From: Lingula anatina | Lineage: Eukaryota > Brachiopoda > Lingulata > Lingulida > Lingulidae | Reading direction: 5' to 3' | DNA length: 64,000 bases | NCBI RefSeq assembly: GCF_001039355.2 | Contig: NW_019775857.1 | Coordinates: 1,090,956-1,154,955 of the forward strand | In this document: positions 1 through 11,215 of the stretch, one piece after another | Layout: every line of letters begins with the position of its first letter | Position numbering within the stretch: the stretch's first letter is position 1 | Program-made: the position numbers and the translations under genes | Notes under the pieces: model-generated | Told to the model about the DNA's origin: nothing | Databases searched by the model: none | What the model saw: the letters and a program-made list of their open reading frames with translations, nothing else

Positions 1-426
1 CGCAAAACTGTGCAGGCGTTTAACTTTTTGTCTTCGTCCTTCCTGGTGTCTTGTCACTACTGCTATAGTCTTGTGTGAGGCAGAGCAGACATTTAATGGA
101 TTTGTACCGTATATTAAAATCTACAAGATACATAAAATATAAATAAGCCATTGCATAGCATGAATAATGCAGATATCAAAGATATTCTAGTCATAGGTAT
201 ATGTTCATAATATAATGACAGTAAATGGATGCAGCTGAAGTATTGTCTCGTCTTATTTGTTAGTCATATCACAACATGGGGCCTACAGGGAAATTATGTT
301 TCAAAAATTGACAAAAAGTATGGGCAAAGACTTTTACTAAAATTTGTTAGGTAATACAGAATACAGTTACAGGTTTAATTTAACTGACGCGCCATTTGAA
401 CAGAAGTATCTAGTATTATCTTTTAC

Positions 427-1341
427 CTGTTTTAGCTCAACAGATAATCCTCGCACGTAAACTCTGGTTGAAGTGAGATTATCCACCTGAACCCAAACTC
501 GAATGACCTCTCCTGGCACGAACCCGTTTCGATCTGTTTTTGCACAACATTTCATCAGCCTACACGTAAAGCACGCCGTTTCCCAAGACACGTCCTTGGC
601 ATCTTTGATACCGTCCTGACAATGAATACATATACAGTACAGAACATGACACACAAAAATCGTGTCTGAAAACAAATTGAAAAATCGGATCTGCTGCGTT
701 TTAACGCCTACGGTCTTTGTATTGTGTTTCACCAATAATAGTGTTGGTGTGTAAATTGTGTAAATTCGCAAAACAGTACATCTATCAATTTTTTGAGTAT
801 CTTCCAACGATAAACAATGCCCTGTCAAATGAAAAAAAAAAAACATTTTGACATGATTATGAAAATAAATGGTCAATTTAACCAAACGAAAGTAAGATAC
901 TAAGTTAGCAGGGGCATATACATTACATAACATTACCAATACAAATGGCTCCATGCTTAGATCTAGATCTTTTAGGATCAAAAGTGGTGCTGTAGTTTTC
1001 AACTTCATGTTATTGGGCATCCAGAGTATAGCACTGGCACTATAGGAGATCCGGCCATGCTGTGAAGTGAAAGAACAAGGCAAGTCTGATGGCAATTCGT
1101 AACTAAATGGAAAATCGTGGGTACCAGCGGAGAGAACTTCGGGGACTGCAAAACCCGATGGGGCTGAAATTAAAATATTAGAGATATTGAATATAACAGG
1201 TAAAGCTTCACTTGAAATAAATTTTAATATCATTGCAACCTTGGAGGTTAACGTTTCCATTCAGTACACATTTTAGGAAACAGAAAATACAGAAGCCAAA
1301 CCTCAGTAAAACTAGGAGAATGTGTATAAGTGAATAGGAGT

Positions 1342-1386
<45 letters not shown>

Positions 1387-3020
1387 ACAAAACACTTACA
1401 ATCTCCCCAAAGCCAGAGGTGCTCTGCAAGGTAAGTCTCAGACGCTTCATAATTCGTTTGGCTGTTGTCTCCTTTAGCAGCTGACTGTTGCTTCCAGAAG
1501 ATCTTCCCATAGCCATATAAAACTAATTCGATACCTATGGATAATTTATTGTGTAAATGACTTTTCTTAGAAAGATTGGCCCTCCCGAACACAGGGCGAG
1601 AGGAACAAAAATGTTTTAGCAAGGTAATTATGGTTGCTTTGCATTCACGAAAAATAAACTACCATAGCTGTGATATAAAATGGATACTGAATATTTCACC
1701 ATGTCTATTCTATCTTAATTTTGACGCATTATCATCCATAGAGGTTTCTACCATAATCAGTGCATTACATTCCATCATAATGCAATTGCAACAAATAAGC
1801 TGATATAACTGTCTAACCTATTCGTCCAAGAAGATGCATATTAAACTGTATAAATCACGTAGTCTGGTATAGGCCTACTTTGCAAATTAAACCAATTGGC
1901 AAAATGCTTCAGTTGACTTCCAGAGGAAGTAATTCTGACTATACTAATACCCATTCCATGATCTGACATAGACTGAGATGTTTCAAACGTAAGAAAGCTC
2001 ATATAGATATGAAAAAAGACGATCAGATCGAAGCATCTATGTATTGTACATCAGTGGAAGGCGCAAACCAATTCGAACTATAATCAATTAAGTATGATGT
2101 ATTGTGAAGTCGTTTGATTTGCCAGCAAAAAAAAAAAAAATACTTTGCAAAATCAGCTATCTCTTTTTTATGGCACAATTTGACATTTTTACTCGAAAAG
2201 CAGGCTGATACTACCTAATGTACATCTTTATCAAATTCTGATAACAAGACTATAACCTTTTGAATATTCTTTTGCTTGTTCCCTAGCTGATGTGCAACTG
2301 CACATTTTACAGTGAATCGTGAAAATCGTGGAATCGAGGAAAGTAGATACTACACTACCCGCATTAAACTGACAAAGAAATCTACATGTCACTGAACAAA
2401 AATGCTTCAAACATGACCAAAGGCCTACATTTTCTGAGTTCCATAATTAACGTGAATACTGCAGCCGGTAAGCCAATAAGTGCTCAATCTCGTCAATCTT
2501 CGAATAGCATAATAGTTTCTGCCCATTTTCATTACGGAAATTTCTAAATACAAAGAAAGGACAGTCATCGACATTGATAGCATGAACAGAGGATCATTAC
2601 CTATATTACATAGAAAAGAGAGAGCACATGGAGATAATATTTACTAGGCAATTGCAAAACATTCATTTTGACTATTATATTTTGTTGGGGTTATTAAGCC
2701 AGTTTTATTTCTTAGACCGACATAAAAACAAAAACAAAATTGGAAAATCATACTTTATCACATGAGTCAAATGCGCCGCGAAGTTCGAAGACGACTCTGC
2801 TGTCAACAAGAAATATAGGTACAGACCTAGAGTTTCCTTTTCCATTAATCATTATATTGCCACAGTCGACAAGTACCGTCTTAGATTACGTATACCACAT
2901 ACCTTTAATGGCTAACATATCCGTCAATTTCAATGTTACATAACCTTGAATCTTGTCACCCGCGTGGAAGAGGGCTTCAGATCCCTTAAACGTTATAGTA
3001 AATTCGTAGCCGTCCGCCAT
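427..3020 (-). CDS. Alpha-arrestin (arrestin domain-containing protein), 5' part; gene runs off the left edge
   Basis: Likely an endosomal/plasma-membrane adaptor of the ARRDC family that links membrane cargo to ubiquitin ligases. Four exons join in phase on the minus strand: 3020-2903 (starts MADGYEFTITFKG), 1534-1400, 1163-937 and 615-427. The exon 1/2 join reads MLAIKGIELVLYGYGKIFW, the usual arrestin 'GI..EL.G...V.W' strand. Exon 3 carries HDFPFSYELPSDLPCSF and HGRISYSASA, the N-domain 'FPF.F.LP..LP.SF...G.I.Y' hallmark. Exon 4 carries TDRNGFVPGEVIRVWVQVDN, the start of the C-domain ('.GY.PGE.I.......N'). Donors (gtatgt, gtaagt, gtaatg, gtaaaa) and acceptors (catag, ttcag, gtcag) are all usable. 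The rest of the C-domain and any PPxY tail lie beyond position 1, so the ARRDC subtype cannot be decided. Intron 1 (~1.4 kb) and the rest of this span show no other gene. Confidence 0.85.
1348..1385. repeat. (GA)n microsatellite in the alpha-arrestin intron 2 donor region
   Basis: About 19 GA units start 14 bp beyond the exon 2 donor (at 1399), inside intron 2 of the alpha-arrestin gene on the minus strand (a CT tract in the transcript). Length polymorphism here could affect donor recognition; that is inference. Confidence 0.95.
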
Positions 3021-3393
3021 TTAATTTATGTCGTCTGCTTTCATTCAGTGGCAAAAACAGTGCTAAGATTTCCCGTTGCGAATATATGCCGACGAATCTG
3101 AATAGTTCATATCTTTTAATATGAACTTGCTATAATACCCAGTTGATGAGCAAGATGACAGACAACATGCTACATATTGCTGTGTGTGTGCCTCTCACTG
3201 CCTATATTAGATTCCTCTTCAAATGACACATGCAATTACCAAGTGCGTTAAGCACCTGGTGCGTCCGTATATAGGCCTATGCACGTGCTGGTAGGTGATA
3301 ATAGAGCCCAGGAAACCATGGTAACCACGCATGTCACAGAGTCATACAATTAGTCCATCCTTGCGTTTCACCGCGATTTTGCTGTACGATCAC

Positions 3394-3447
<54 letters not shown>

Positions 3448-4536
3448 AGACTAACGTATGCTCCTTGGTAGTGAGCACAGATATGATTTCATATAATATG
3501 TAGAAACACGGAAGCTGCTTATATTTTCCTGTGGTATAAGACTACATTATCACGTATACAACGACAATAAATAGGTGAAGTACTACGACAAACAAATAGA
3601 TGAAATACATCTTGCGGGATGCGATTTTCTATTAATTTCACTTTATGATATCATGGGAAGTCGTTTCGCAAACAATGTTATCTTCGAATGCTAAATGGCA
3701 ACAGTCGGTTAATTAGTTGTGAGACAGAGAAATGTTTGGGCGATAGAGCAAATTATGAAATTCCTGGCACCATCAGCAGTTTTTCTGTCAAACACCTAAA
3801 ATCCCATCCCTTCACTAGTGTACGTTTTTCCTCCCTCTTTTTGCACCTTTTTTAATCTAATGTCACTAGCCTTCTGAACGGTACATTAATGCTTTACCTT
3901 TTCACTTAATGCAACAGCGTTGCTAAAAAAGCACGTATCATTTGAGATCTAAGGTCTTTAAAGGCCATTTGAAAACAGAAAAGAGAGACAAAAATATTCA
4001 ACGGTATTGAAAGGTATAAACAATAATTCATCACGTGTAAAAACCGGCAAAAACCGTGCCGATTTCTTGACAATGAAAAACTGTTGGGAGTTTTTGGGGG
4101 GTACGATATTCATAAAAAATATTTAGGTCCTGTTTTCCCTTTGCTTATCTGTTTTTCCTCAAACCCCGTTGCCAAAGCAGGCGTGTTTAGCATTAAACTG
4201 AAAGCTTATTGATAATCGGTTAACAGATGGAATGTTTATAGGATCATTCGAACCACTTATGGTCTTGATCAATAAATACATAATCAATGAGTACAGTAGC
4301 AAGCACTGAAAGGATACGTTGCCTGGGCATCGGCAAATAGCAAGCCTTGCTTGCGTGCATACTGATCATGAGTATAACGGTATAATCCTTTAATTCTTGG
4401 GTTACGTAATTTGTATGCAACGAACACGTTGTCACATCTCATACCATATATATTAGAAAATAAGAAAATTTTATTCCCGTTTGTTGTCAACTGTGTTGTA
4501 GACTGTGTGTTACAATTGTATCATTTTCAGATGACT
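3021..4536. other. Intergenic stretch upstream of alpha-arrestin
   Basis: No gene is recognised. It presumably contains the alpha-arrestin promoter close to 3020. It holds a (TA)n tract at 3395-3445 and one TAGGCCTA motif near 3277. Open frames here are short and do not resemble proteins. Confidence 0.6.
3395..3445. repeat. (TA)n microsatellite
   Basis: About 25 uninterrupted TA units in the region upstream of the alpha-arrestin start. Confidence 0.95.
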
Positions 4537-4747
4537 CCCCCCCCATGTTCAAAACACTAGCATACGCTCAGGCTATCGGCGGTCCAACCGTCCACTGTAA
4601 TCGAAAGGTATAAATACTTCTTTAACAATTTTGAATTAAAATTATTAAAATAATCAATTCTCAATTGAAGTTTTAAATGTTTCACCGTTTCGTTATTTCA
4701 TCAATATGTCACGCTTTAGTGCACATTATATGCTGTCTTTGGTAGTG

Positions 4748-4906
4748 GTAGGCCTACCCTCTACCAGGGCGACAGATTGATTTTTTCACAAGATATTCAT
4801 AGATAGCCTATGTCTTTAGATAAATAGACAGTCATTTCATTCTATGGCTTTTTCAAGATTTCCCTATAATATCTGCCACCCTGGTGGAGGGCATGGTAGG
4901 CCTATG
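4748..4906. mobile_element. Foldback/MITE-like palindromic element in copy 1
   Basis: Left arm GTAGGCCTACCCTCTACCAG and the reverse complement of the right arm (ATCTGCCACCCTGGTGGAGG ... GTAGGCCTA) match with few mismatches across a ~160-bp unit. Both ends carry TAGGCCTA. The same unit is in copy 2 at about 8028-8182. A diverged left half is in lamin intron 1 at about 33697-33745. It has no coding capacity, so it would be non-autonomous. Confidence 0.7.
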
Positions 4907-5678
4907 CTTAATATGAAGAGCAACAGGCCTATAGCTGGACTACTTTTCTACTTGGAATCGGAAGCAAAATATATTTAACTGTTTTCACTTGTCTACCCAG
5001 CTGATTTCTCTTACTGGGTATGTCCGTCTTCCCACACAAGTACGGTGTCAAAATACTTCCCGTGTACTCTAGCGGTTCCAGGATCGATTTTGCTAAGAGG
5101 AGGCGGGGCACATGCCTTGTTTCGTTCAAGTAGGCCTACAGTATAGAAGAGCAATGGGTACTTCAGATGCTAATTTAAAAGTGGGTTCTTCAGCAGGTGA
5201 AATAAGGGCATTTCCCCGCTTTGCTCCAACCCCATGGATCCAACTGTCAGAAGTTCCTTTTTTATCAGTGGGATTGCAACAAAGCACTGTCAAATGAGAT
5301 AGGCCTATATTTTAATTTCCTTCCCTTGTAATAAAAAAGCACAATATTAAGAAAGATGCGGGTAATGCAAGACAATGAAAGAAGCTTAAATCATATACTT
5401 TCCTAATGCGAGCAATGTTCTGAATGTTCAGCCATGACTGGTAAAGGAGAACTGCTGAGAAGTCACAGCTCATAAACTTTGAAAATCAGAAAGGTAAATT
5501 TGACTTGTACCTGGGGTTTATGAAAATTTATTCGTACAATTTCTAAAGGTCTGATTACGTCCCTGCAAATAAAGAGTTATAGTGGTAATCTGACTTAATC
5601 TGTATACTATGAACATTCATATCAATTTACCGTATTGATCTTTATAATAGGCCTATATATTAAAAGGTATCATAATAA

Positions 5679-5899
5679 TGCATCTATGAAGATCTACTAT
5701 AAAGATTTTTTTATCCTATCCAAGCTTTCGGCCCCTAGGCTTTCTTCGGCAAACATGGTAAACAACCATACTTCTAGGGTGCGTGACGTTGGTAATGTGT
5801 TAAATCCCTGAAGAAAGCATAGCACAGCCGAAAGCTAGGATAGGCCTATATTAGGCCTACATCTTTCAAGTTAATAGGGCCTAGATCTTCATAGATGCA
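5679..5899. mobile_element. Palindromic element A (copy 1)
   Basis: Termini TGCATCTATGAAGATCT (5679-5695) and AGATCTTCATAGATGCA (5883-5899) are perfect inverted repeats of 17 bp. Inner arms also pair (CCTATCC-AAGCTTTCGGC with GCCGAAAGCT-AGGATAGG). It is 221 bp with no coding capacity, and recurs in copy 2 at 9194-9416. Confidence 0.8.
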
Positions 5900-5911
5900 T
5901 GTCGTTGAGGT

Positions 5912-6159
5912 CTTTTAAACGGACCAAACCTTTATTTACACGTACTACCCGCAGATATATTAGCACTAACGCCCATGTATTAACCAACACATCGTACAAT
6001 TGCTTAGCACCAACAAAGCGATAGGCTACCTATCATGGACTAACACTGATCCGCTCTGGTAGCGCTGGTTAATTTGTGGATTATGTGGTAGGCCTAAATA
6101 CAGGTTTTAGTGCTAAAAGATCTGCGGGTGTTGTTAGTAAACGCCTAATCCGTTTAAAA
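5912..6159. mobile_element. Palindromic element B (copy 1)
   Basis: Ends TTTTAAACGGA and TCCGTTTAAAA are inverted. Inner arms ACCCGCAGATATATTAGCAC and GTGCTAAAAGATCTGCGGGT pair with few mismatches. It sits directly next to palindromic element A. The copy 2 version is at about 9430-9665. It is non-coding and most simply a foldback/MITE element. Confidence 0.75.
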
Positions 6160-6444
6160 AGCCTGTCATTAAATAACTTATTTTAATCTGTATATAATGC
6201 CCTTTTGCGCCAGCTGTTTTCACGCATACGGTAGGCCTAGGCTTAAACGCTCCCGCGGTGACTTCCCCGACTTTCCAAATGTTACAATTAAGCTGTTTGG
6301 ATCCGAGGATTATGAAAATTTGTGGGTACAATTTCTAAAGGCCTAGTAAGGCCCCTGCAATGAAGAGTTATAATCTTTTATCATATGTAACAAGAAGAGA
6401 GAGAACGCCCATTCAGAATTTCTTGAGTAAGCTGGTGGCCTTTT

Positions 6445-6530
6445 CACGCATGCGCACATTGGACGGAAGTGGTTTCCAACAGGTCACCGAAGCATCAGTT
6501 TTTTGCGTCCCTGTAATACGCTAGCCAAAA
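6445..6530 (+). promoter_or_regulatory. Housekeeping-type core promoter with NRF1-like and ETS sites, copy 1
   Basis: CACGCATGCGCA (6445-6456) resembles the NRF1 palindrome, and CGGAAGTG (6464-6471) is an ETS/GABP core. The pair is typical of TATA-less housekeeping promoters. About 130 bp downstream is a strong donor (TTTGGA|gtaagtat, near 6592), suggesting a non-coding first exon on the plus strand. Its target gene is not certain; see the copy 2 promoter. Confidence 0.45.
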
Positions 6531-7595
6531 TGAGGAGATAGTATTATTTCATATTTCTCTGATTGGTTAAATCACAAGCAGAGTTTTTGGAGTAAGTATT
6601 CTGTACAAATGCAAGTCATATTTTAAGGTAATTGACGCATTTCTCTGATACCACTTGATTTGATAAGTAGCATAGAAGTCTACGTATTTGCCATTAATAT
6701 ATCATATGTGTTTAGACTACAAATAGTCTTACTCAGTATCTTTCATTGTCATTTGTGCATTATTGAAACGCAGCAGCTCTTTGAGAGATGAATCTTGCAC
6801 CGTTCAAAATATTTTCTTGTGACATTACTCTATATATAGCACAGATTGATCTAAAAGTAATAAATAATCCAAACCATTTGCTACATCCCTGCTATATTTT
6901 TTTTATAAAGCACATTTTGGGATAGTATGAAATTCATGCGCTAACACTCCCATTGACAATTTTAATATCTAAGCTAACACTCGAATGGAAAGACCCCAGA
7001 AAGTGCATGTAAAATGAAGAATCAGTTTCCAAACCAGACACATTGCCAGAGCTCTCAAATTTTTATCTTACCTCTCATCTCCTCAACTCCCACAGTCCTG
7101 TAAAACCAACCAGCTTTTCCATCAGCATTGTTTCATGTGTTAGCTCAATGCAGAGGTCAATTGTCAATAGGAGTGCTTATGCATGAATTTCATGGTAAGT
7201 TTGGGAGAGTTGAATACAGTAACAACTACCATGGTACCTAATCTGTGGAACAGTAGAGGTCAACAATGATAAAAGACTCTAGTGACAACATTGAAAGAAA
7301 ACTGCATTAATGTTTCATCTTTGCATTAAATGCATTGTGTTGCAATAATGATGAATAGCAGTTGCAGTTATTTCTATGAAAACAGAACTGAATAAAAAAA
7401 AACAGATCTTCTTCTTTTGTACCCCTGCTATTCTTTCAGAAAAGTATCTGCTGAATGGGGTGATTTCTTCAGATCTTCTAAACTGATTTGTTTCCTTCAG
7501 TACTGAAGTCAATTTTAATGTAATGACAAGATTTTACTTTGGGATGAATGGCTCCATGTCAAGATTCAGGAGAAATGGAATATGGCAGGATCAAA

Positions 7596-7635
<40 letters not shown>

Positions 7636-8679
7636 CCATTATTAATGACGAACACCAAATGAATGTACGTAATAATGTAGATTCTTTCATTTTATGCAGG
7701 CTTACTTCAACCAAATCCATCAGCCAGTAGCAGTTTGTTGATTGTCTTTGGCTGCATAGCATATTTCCTTTATGCTAGTCTCATGGGAGGAAANACCCCC
7801 CCCCCCCCCATGTTCAAAACACTAGCATACGCTCAGGCTATCGGCGGTCCAACCATCCACTGTAATCGAAAGGTATAAATACTTCTTTTAGCAATTTTTA
7901 ATTTTGAATTAAAATTATTAAAATTATTAAAATAATCAATTCTCAATTGAAGTTTTAAATGTTTCACCGTTTCGTTATTTCATCAATATGTCACGCTTTA
8001 GTGCACATTATATGCTGTTTTTGGTAGTGGTAGGCCTACCCTCTACCAGGGCGACAGATTGATTTTTTCACAAGATATTCACAGATATGTCTTTAGATAA
8101 ATAGACAGTCATTTCATTCTATGGCTTTTTCAAGATTTCCCTATAATATCTGCCACCCTGGTGGAGGGCATGGTAAGCCTATGCTTAATATGAAGAGCAA
8201 CAGGCCTATAGCTGGACTACTTTTCTACTTGGAATCGGAAGCAAAATATATTTAACTGTTTTCACTTGTCTACCCAGCTGATTTCTCTTACTGGGTATGT
8301 CCGTCTTCCCACACAAGTACGGTGTCAAAATACTTCCCGTGTACTCTAGCGGTTCCAGGATCGATTTTGCTAAGATGAGGCGGGGCACATGCCTTGTTTC
8401 GTTCAAGTACAGTATAGAACAGCAATGGGTACTTCAGATGCTAATTTAAAAGTGGGTTCTTCAGCAGGTGAAATAAGGGCATTTCCCCGCTTTGCTCCAA
8501 CCCCATGGATCCAACTGTCAGAAGTTCCTTTTTTATCAGTGGGATTGCAACAAAGCACTGTCAAATGAGATAGGCCTATATTTTAATTTCCTTCCCTTGT
8601 AATAAAAAAGCACAATATTAAGAAAGATGCGTGTAATGCAAGACAATGAAAGAAGCTTAAATCATATACTTTCCTAATG

Positions 8680-8923
8680 AAAATTTTGCAGATGAAAGCT
8701 TAAAGACTCTATGGAAGGTATCCAAACCTGTTGCTGGAGCTTGCCATGTTGTTCCTCACATCGGCAATACCGTTATTTCAGTTATTTATCCAGCATTCGC
8801 TTGCAATTTTGCGTATTTGGTGATTCTCACGGCAAATCTGTGAGATTTGGAAGGTCTGCGCCTATCAGACCTACTGGACCTATAAGAGAACAACATTCGT
8901 GGTGTCACCTGAAGCATGCAATG
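8680..8923. other. 244-bp block present only in copy 2
   Basis: Copy 1 reads CCTAATGCGAGCAATG where copy 2 has CCTAATG, 244 bp, then GCAATGCGGGCAATG. The copy 1 junction lies at a shared AATG, so deletion in copy 1 by microhomology is the simplest account. The block holds a plus-strand open frame with a GDSHGK string but nothing firm enough to name. Confidence 0.6.
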
Positions 8924-9193
8924 CGGGCAATGTTCTGAATGTTCAGCCATGACTGGTAAAGGAGAACTGCTGAGAAGTCACAGCTCATAAACTTTGAAAA
9001 TCAGAAAGGTAAATTTGACTTGTACCTGGGGTTTATGAAAATTTATTCGTACAATTTCTAAAGGTCTGATTACGTCCCTGCAAATAAAGAGTTATAGTGG
9101 TAATCTGACTTAATCTGTATACTATGAACATTCATATCAATTTACCGTATTGATCTTTATAATAGGCCTATATATTAAATGCTATCATAATAA

Positions 9194-9416
9194 TGCATCT
9201 ATGAAGATCTACTATAAAGATTTTTTTATCCTATCCAAGCTTTCGGCCCCTAGGCTTTCTTCGGCAAACATGGTAAACAACCATACTTCTAGGGTGCGTG
9301 ACGTTGGTTATGTGTTAAATCCCTGTGAAGAAGGCATAGCACAGCCGAAAGCTAGGATAGGCCTATATTAGGCCTACATCTTTCAAGTTAATAGGGCCTA
9401 GATCTTCATAGATGCA
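9194..9416. mobile_element. Palindromic element A (copy 2)
   Basis: Second copy of the element at 5679-5899 with the same 17-bp terminal inverted repeats. Confidence 0.8.
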
Positions 9417-9429
9417 TGTCGTTGAGGTC

Positions 9430-9665
9430 TTTTAAACGGATCAAACCTTTATTTACACGTATTACCCGCAGATATATTAGCACTAACGCCCATGTATTAA
9501 CCAACACATCGTACAATTGCTTAGCACCAACAAAGCGATACCTATCATGGACTAACACTGATCCGCTCTGGTAGCGCTGGTTAATTTGTGGATTATGTGG
9601 TAAATACAGGTTTTAGTGCTAAAAGATCTGCGGGTGTTCTTAGTAAACGCCTAATCCGTTTAAAA
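9430..9665. mobile_element. Palindromic element B (copy 2)
   Basis: Second copy of the element at 5912-6159. It lacks two small TA-flanked insertions seen in copy 1 (GGCTA after 9540 and GGCCTA after 9602). Confidence 0.75.
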
Positions 9666-9982
9666 GTTTTAGTTTAGTTTAGTTTTAAAAAGCCTGTCAT
9701 TAAATAACTTATTTTAATCTGTATAATAATGCCCTTTTGCGCCAGCTGTTTTCACGTGCACGCATACGGTAGGCCTAGGCTTAAACGCTCCCGCGGTGAC
9801 TTCCCCGACTTTCCAAATGTTACAATTAAGCTGTTTGGATCCGAGGATTATGAAAATTTGTGGGTACAATTTCTAAAGGCCTAGTAAGGCCCCTGCAATG
9901 AAGAGTTATAATCTTTTATCATATGTAACAAGAAGAGAAAGAACGCCCATTCAGAATTTCTTGAGTAAGCTGGTGGCCTTTT

Positions 9983-10070
9983 CACGCATGCGCACATTGG
10001 ACGGAAGTGGTTTCCAACAGGTCACCGAAGCATCAGTTTTTTGCGTCCCTGTAATACGCTAGCCAAAATG
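9983..10070 (+). promoter_or_regulatory. Housekeeping-type core promoter with NRF1-like and ETS sites, copy 2; candidate DCAF12 promoter
   Basis: Same motifs as in copy 1: CACGCATGCGCA at 9983-9994 and CGGAAGTG at 10002-10009, followed by the same gtaagtat donor near 10130. It is the nearest promoter-like sequence upstream of the DCAF12 coding exons (12127 onward), whose 5' leader exon appears to begin after the acceptor ending at 12072. That the two are spliced together is inference. Confidence 0.45.
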
Positions 10071-11215
10071 AGGAGATAGTATTATTTCATATTTCTCTGA
10101 TTGGTTAAATCACAAGCAGAGTTTTTGGAGTAAGTATTCTGTACAAATGCAAGTCATATTTTAAGGTAATTGACGCATTTCTCTGATGCCACTTGATTTG
10201 ATAAGTAGCATAGAAGTCTACGTATTTGCCATTAATATATCATATGTGTTAAGACTACAAATAGTCTTACTCAGTATCTTTCATTGTCATTTGTGCATTA
10301 TTGAAACGCAGCAGCTCTTTGAGAGATGAATCTTGCACCGTTCAAAATATTTTCTTGTGACATTACTCTATATATAGCACAGATTGATCTAAAAGTAATA
10401 AATAATCCAAACCATTTGCTACATCCCTGCTATATTTTTTTTATAAAGCACATTTTGGGATAGTATGAAATTCATGCGCTAACACTCCCATTGACAATTT
10501 TAATATCTAAGCTAACACTCGAATGGAAAGACCCCAGAAAGTGCATGTAAAATGAAGAATCAGTTTCCAAACCAGACACATTGCCAGAGCTCTCAAATTT
10601 TTATCTTACCTCTCATCTCCTCAACTCCCACAGTCCTGTAAAACCAACCAGCTTTTCCATCAGCATTGTTTCCATGTGTTAGCTCAATGCAGAGGTCAAT
10701 TGTCAATAGGAGTGCTTATGCATGAATTTCATGCTAAGTTTGGGAGAGTTGAATACAGTAACAACTACCATGGTACCTAATCTGTGGAACAGTAGAGGTC
10801 AACAATGATAAAAGACTCTAGTGACAACATTGAAAGAAAACTGCATTAATGTTTCATCTTTGCATTAAATGCATTGTGTTGCAATAATGATGAATAGCAG
10901 TTGCAGTTATTTCTATGAAAACAGACCTGAATAAAAAAAAAACAGATCTTCTTCTTTTGTACCCCTGCTATTCTTTCAGAAAAGTATCTGCTGAATGGGG
11001 TGATTTCTTCAGATCTTCTAAACTGATTTGTTTCCTTCAGTACTGAAGTCAATTTTAATGTAATGACAAGATTTTACTTTGGGATGAATGGCTCCATGTC
11101 AAGATTGAGGAGAAATGGAATATGGCAGGATCAAAATTTATATATATATAACCATTATTAATGACGAACACCAAATGAATGTACGTAATAATGTAGATTC
11201 TTTCATTTTATGCAG

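Larger units (their letters stand above)
4537..7793. repeat. Tandem segmental duplication, copy 1 (~3.26 kb)
   Basis: The copy starts in a C tract followed by ATGTTCAAAACACTAGCATA and ends at CTCATGGGAGGAAA. The same sequence follows immediately as copy 2 at 7796-11308. The copies are nearly identical, differing by scattered substitutions, microsatellite lengths, four TA-flanked micro-indels and one 244-bp segment present only in copy 2. The copies are separated by an N at 7794 in a C-rich run, so either a recent tandem duplication or two haplotypes laid end to end by the assembler is possible. Confidence 0.95.

Noticed and set aside
7315-7512. Minus-strand frame (with SRYFSERIAG), also in copy 2 at 10846-11052
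   Set aside because: It reads like protein for ~30 residues, but the rest is low quality and its identity in both copies only reflects the recent duplication. No linked exons found.
8711-8938. 75-codon frame in the copy-2-specific block
   Set aside because: Crosses the block boundary and has no recognised domain; the GDSHGK string alone is not enough.
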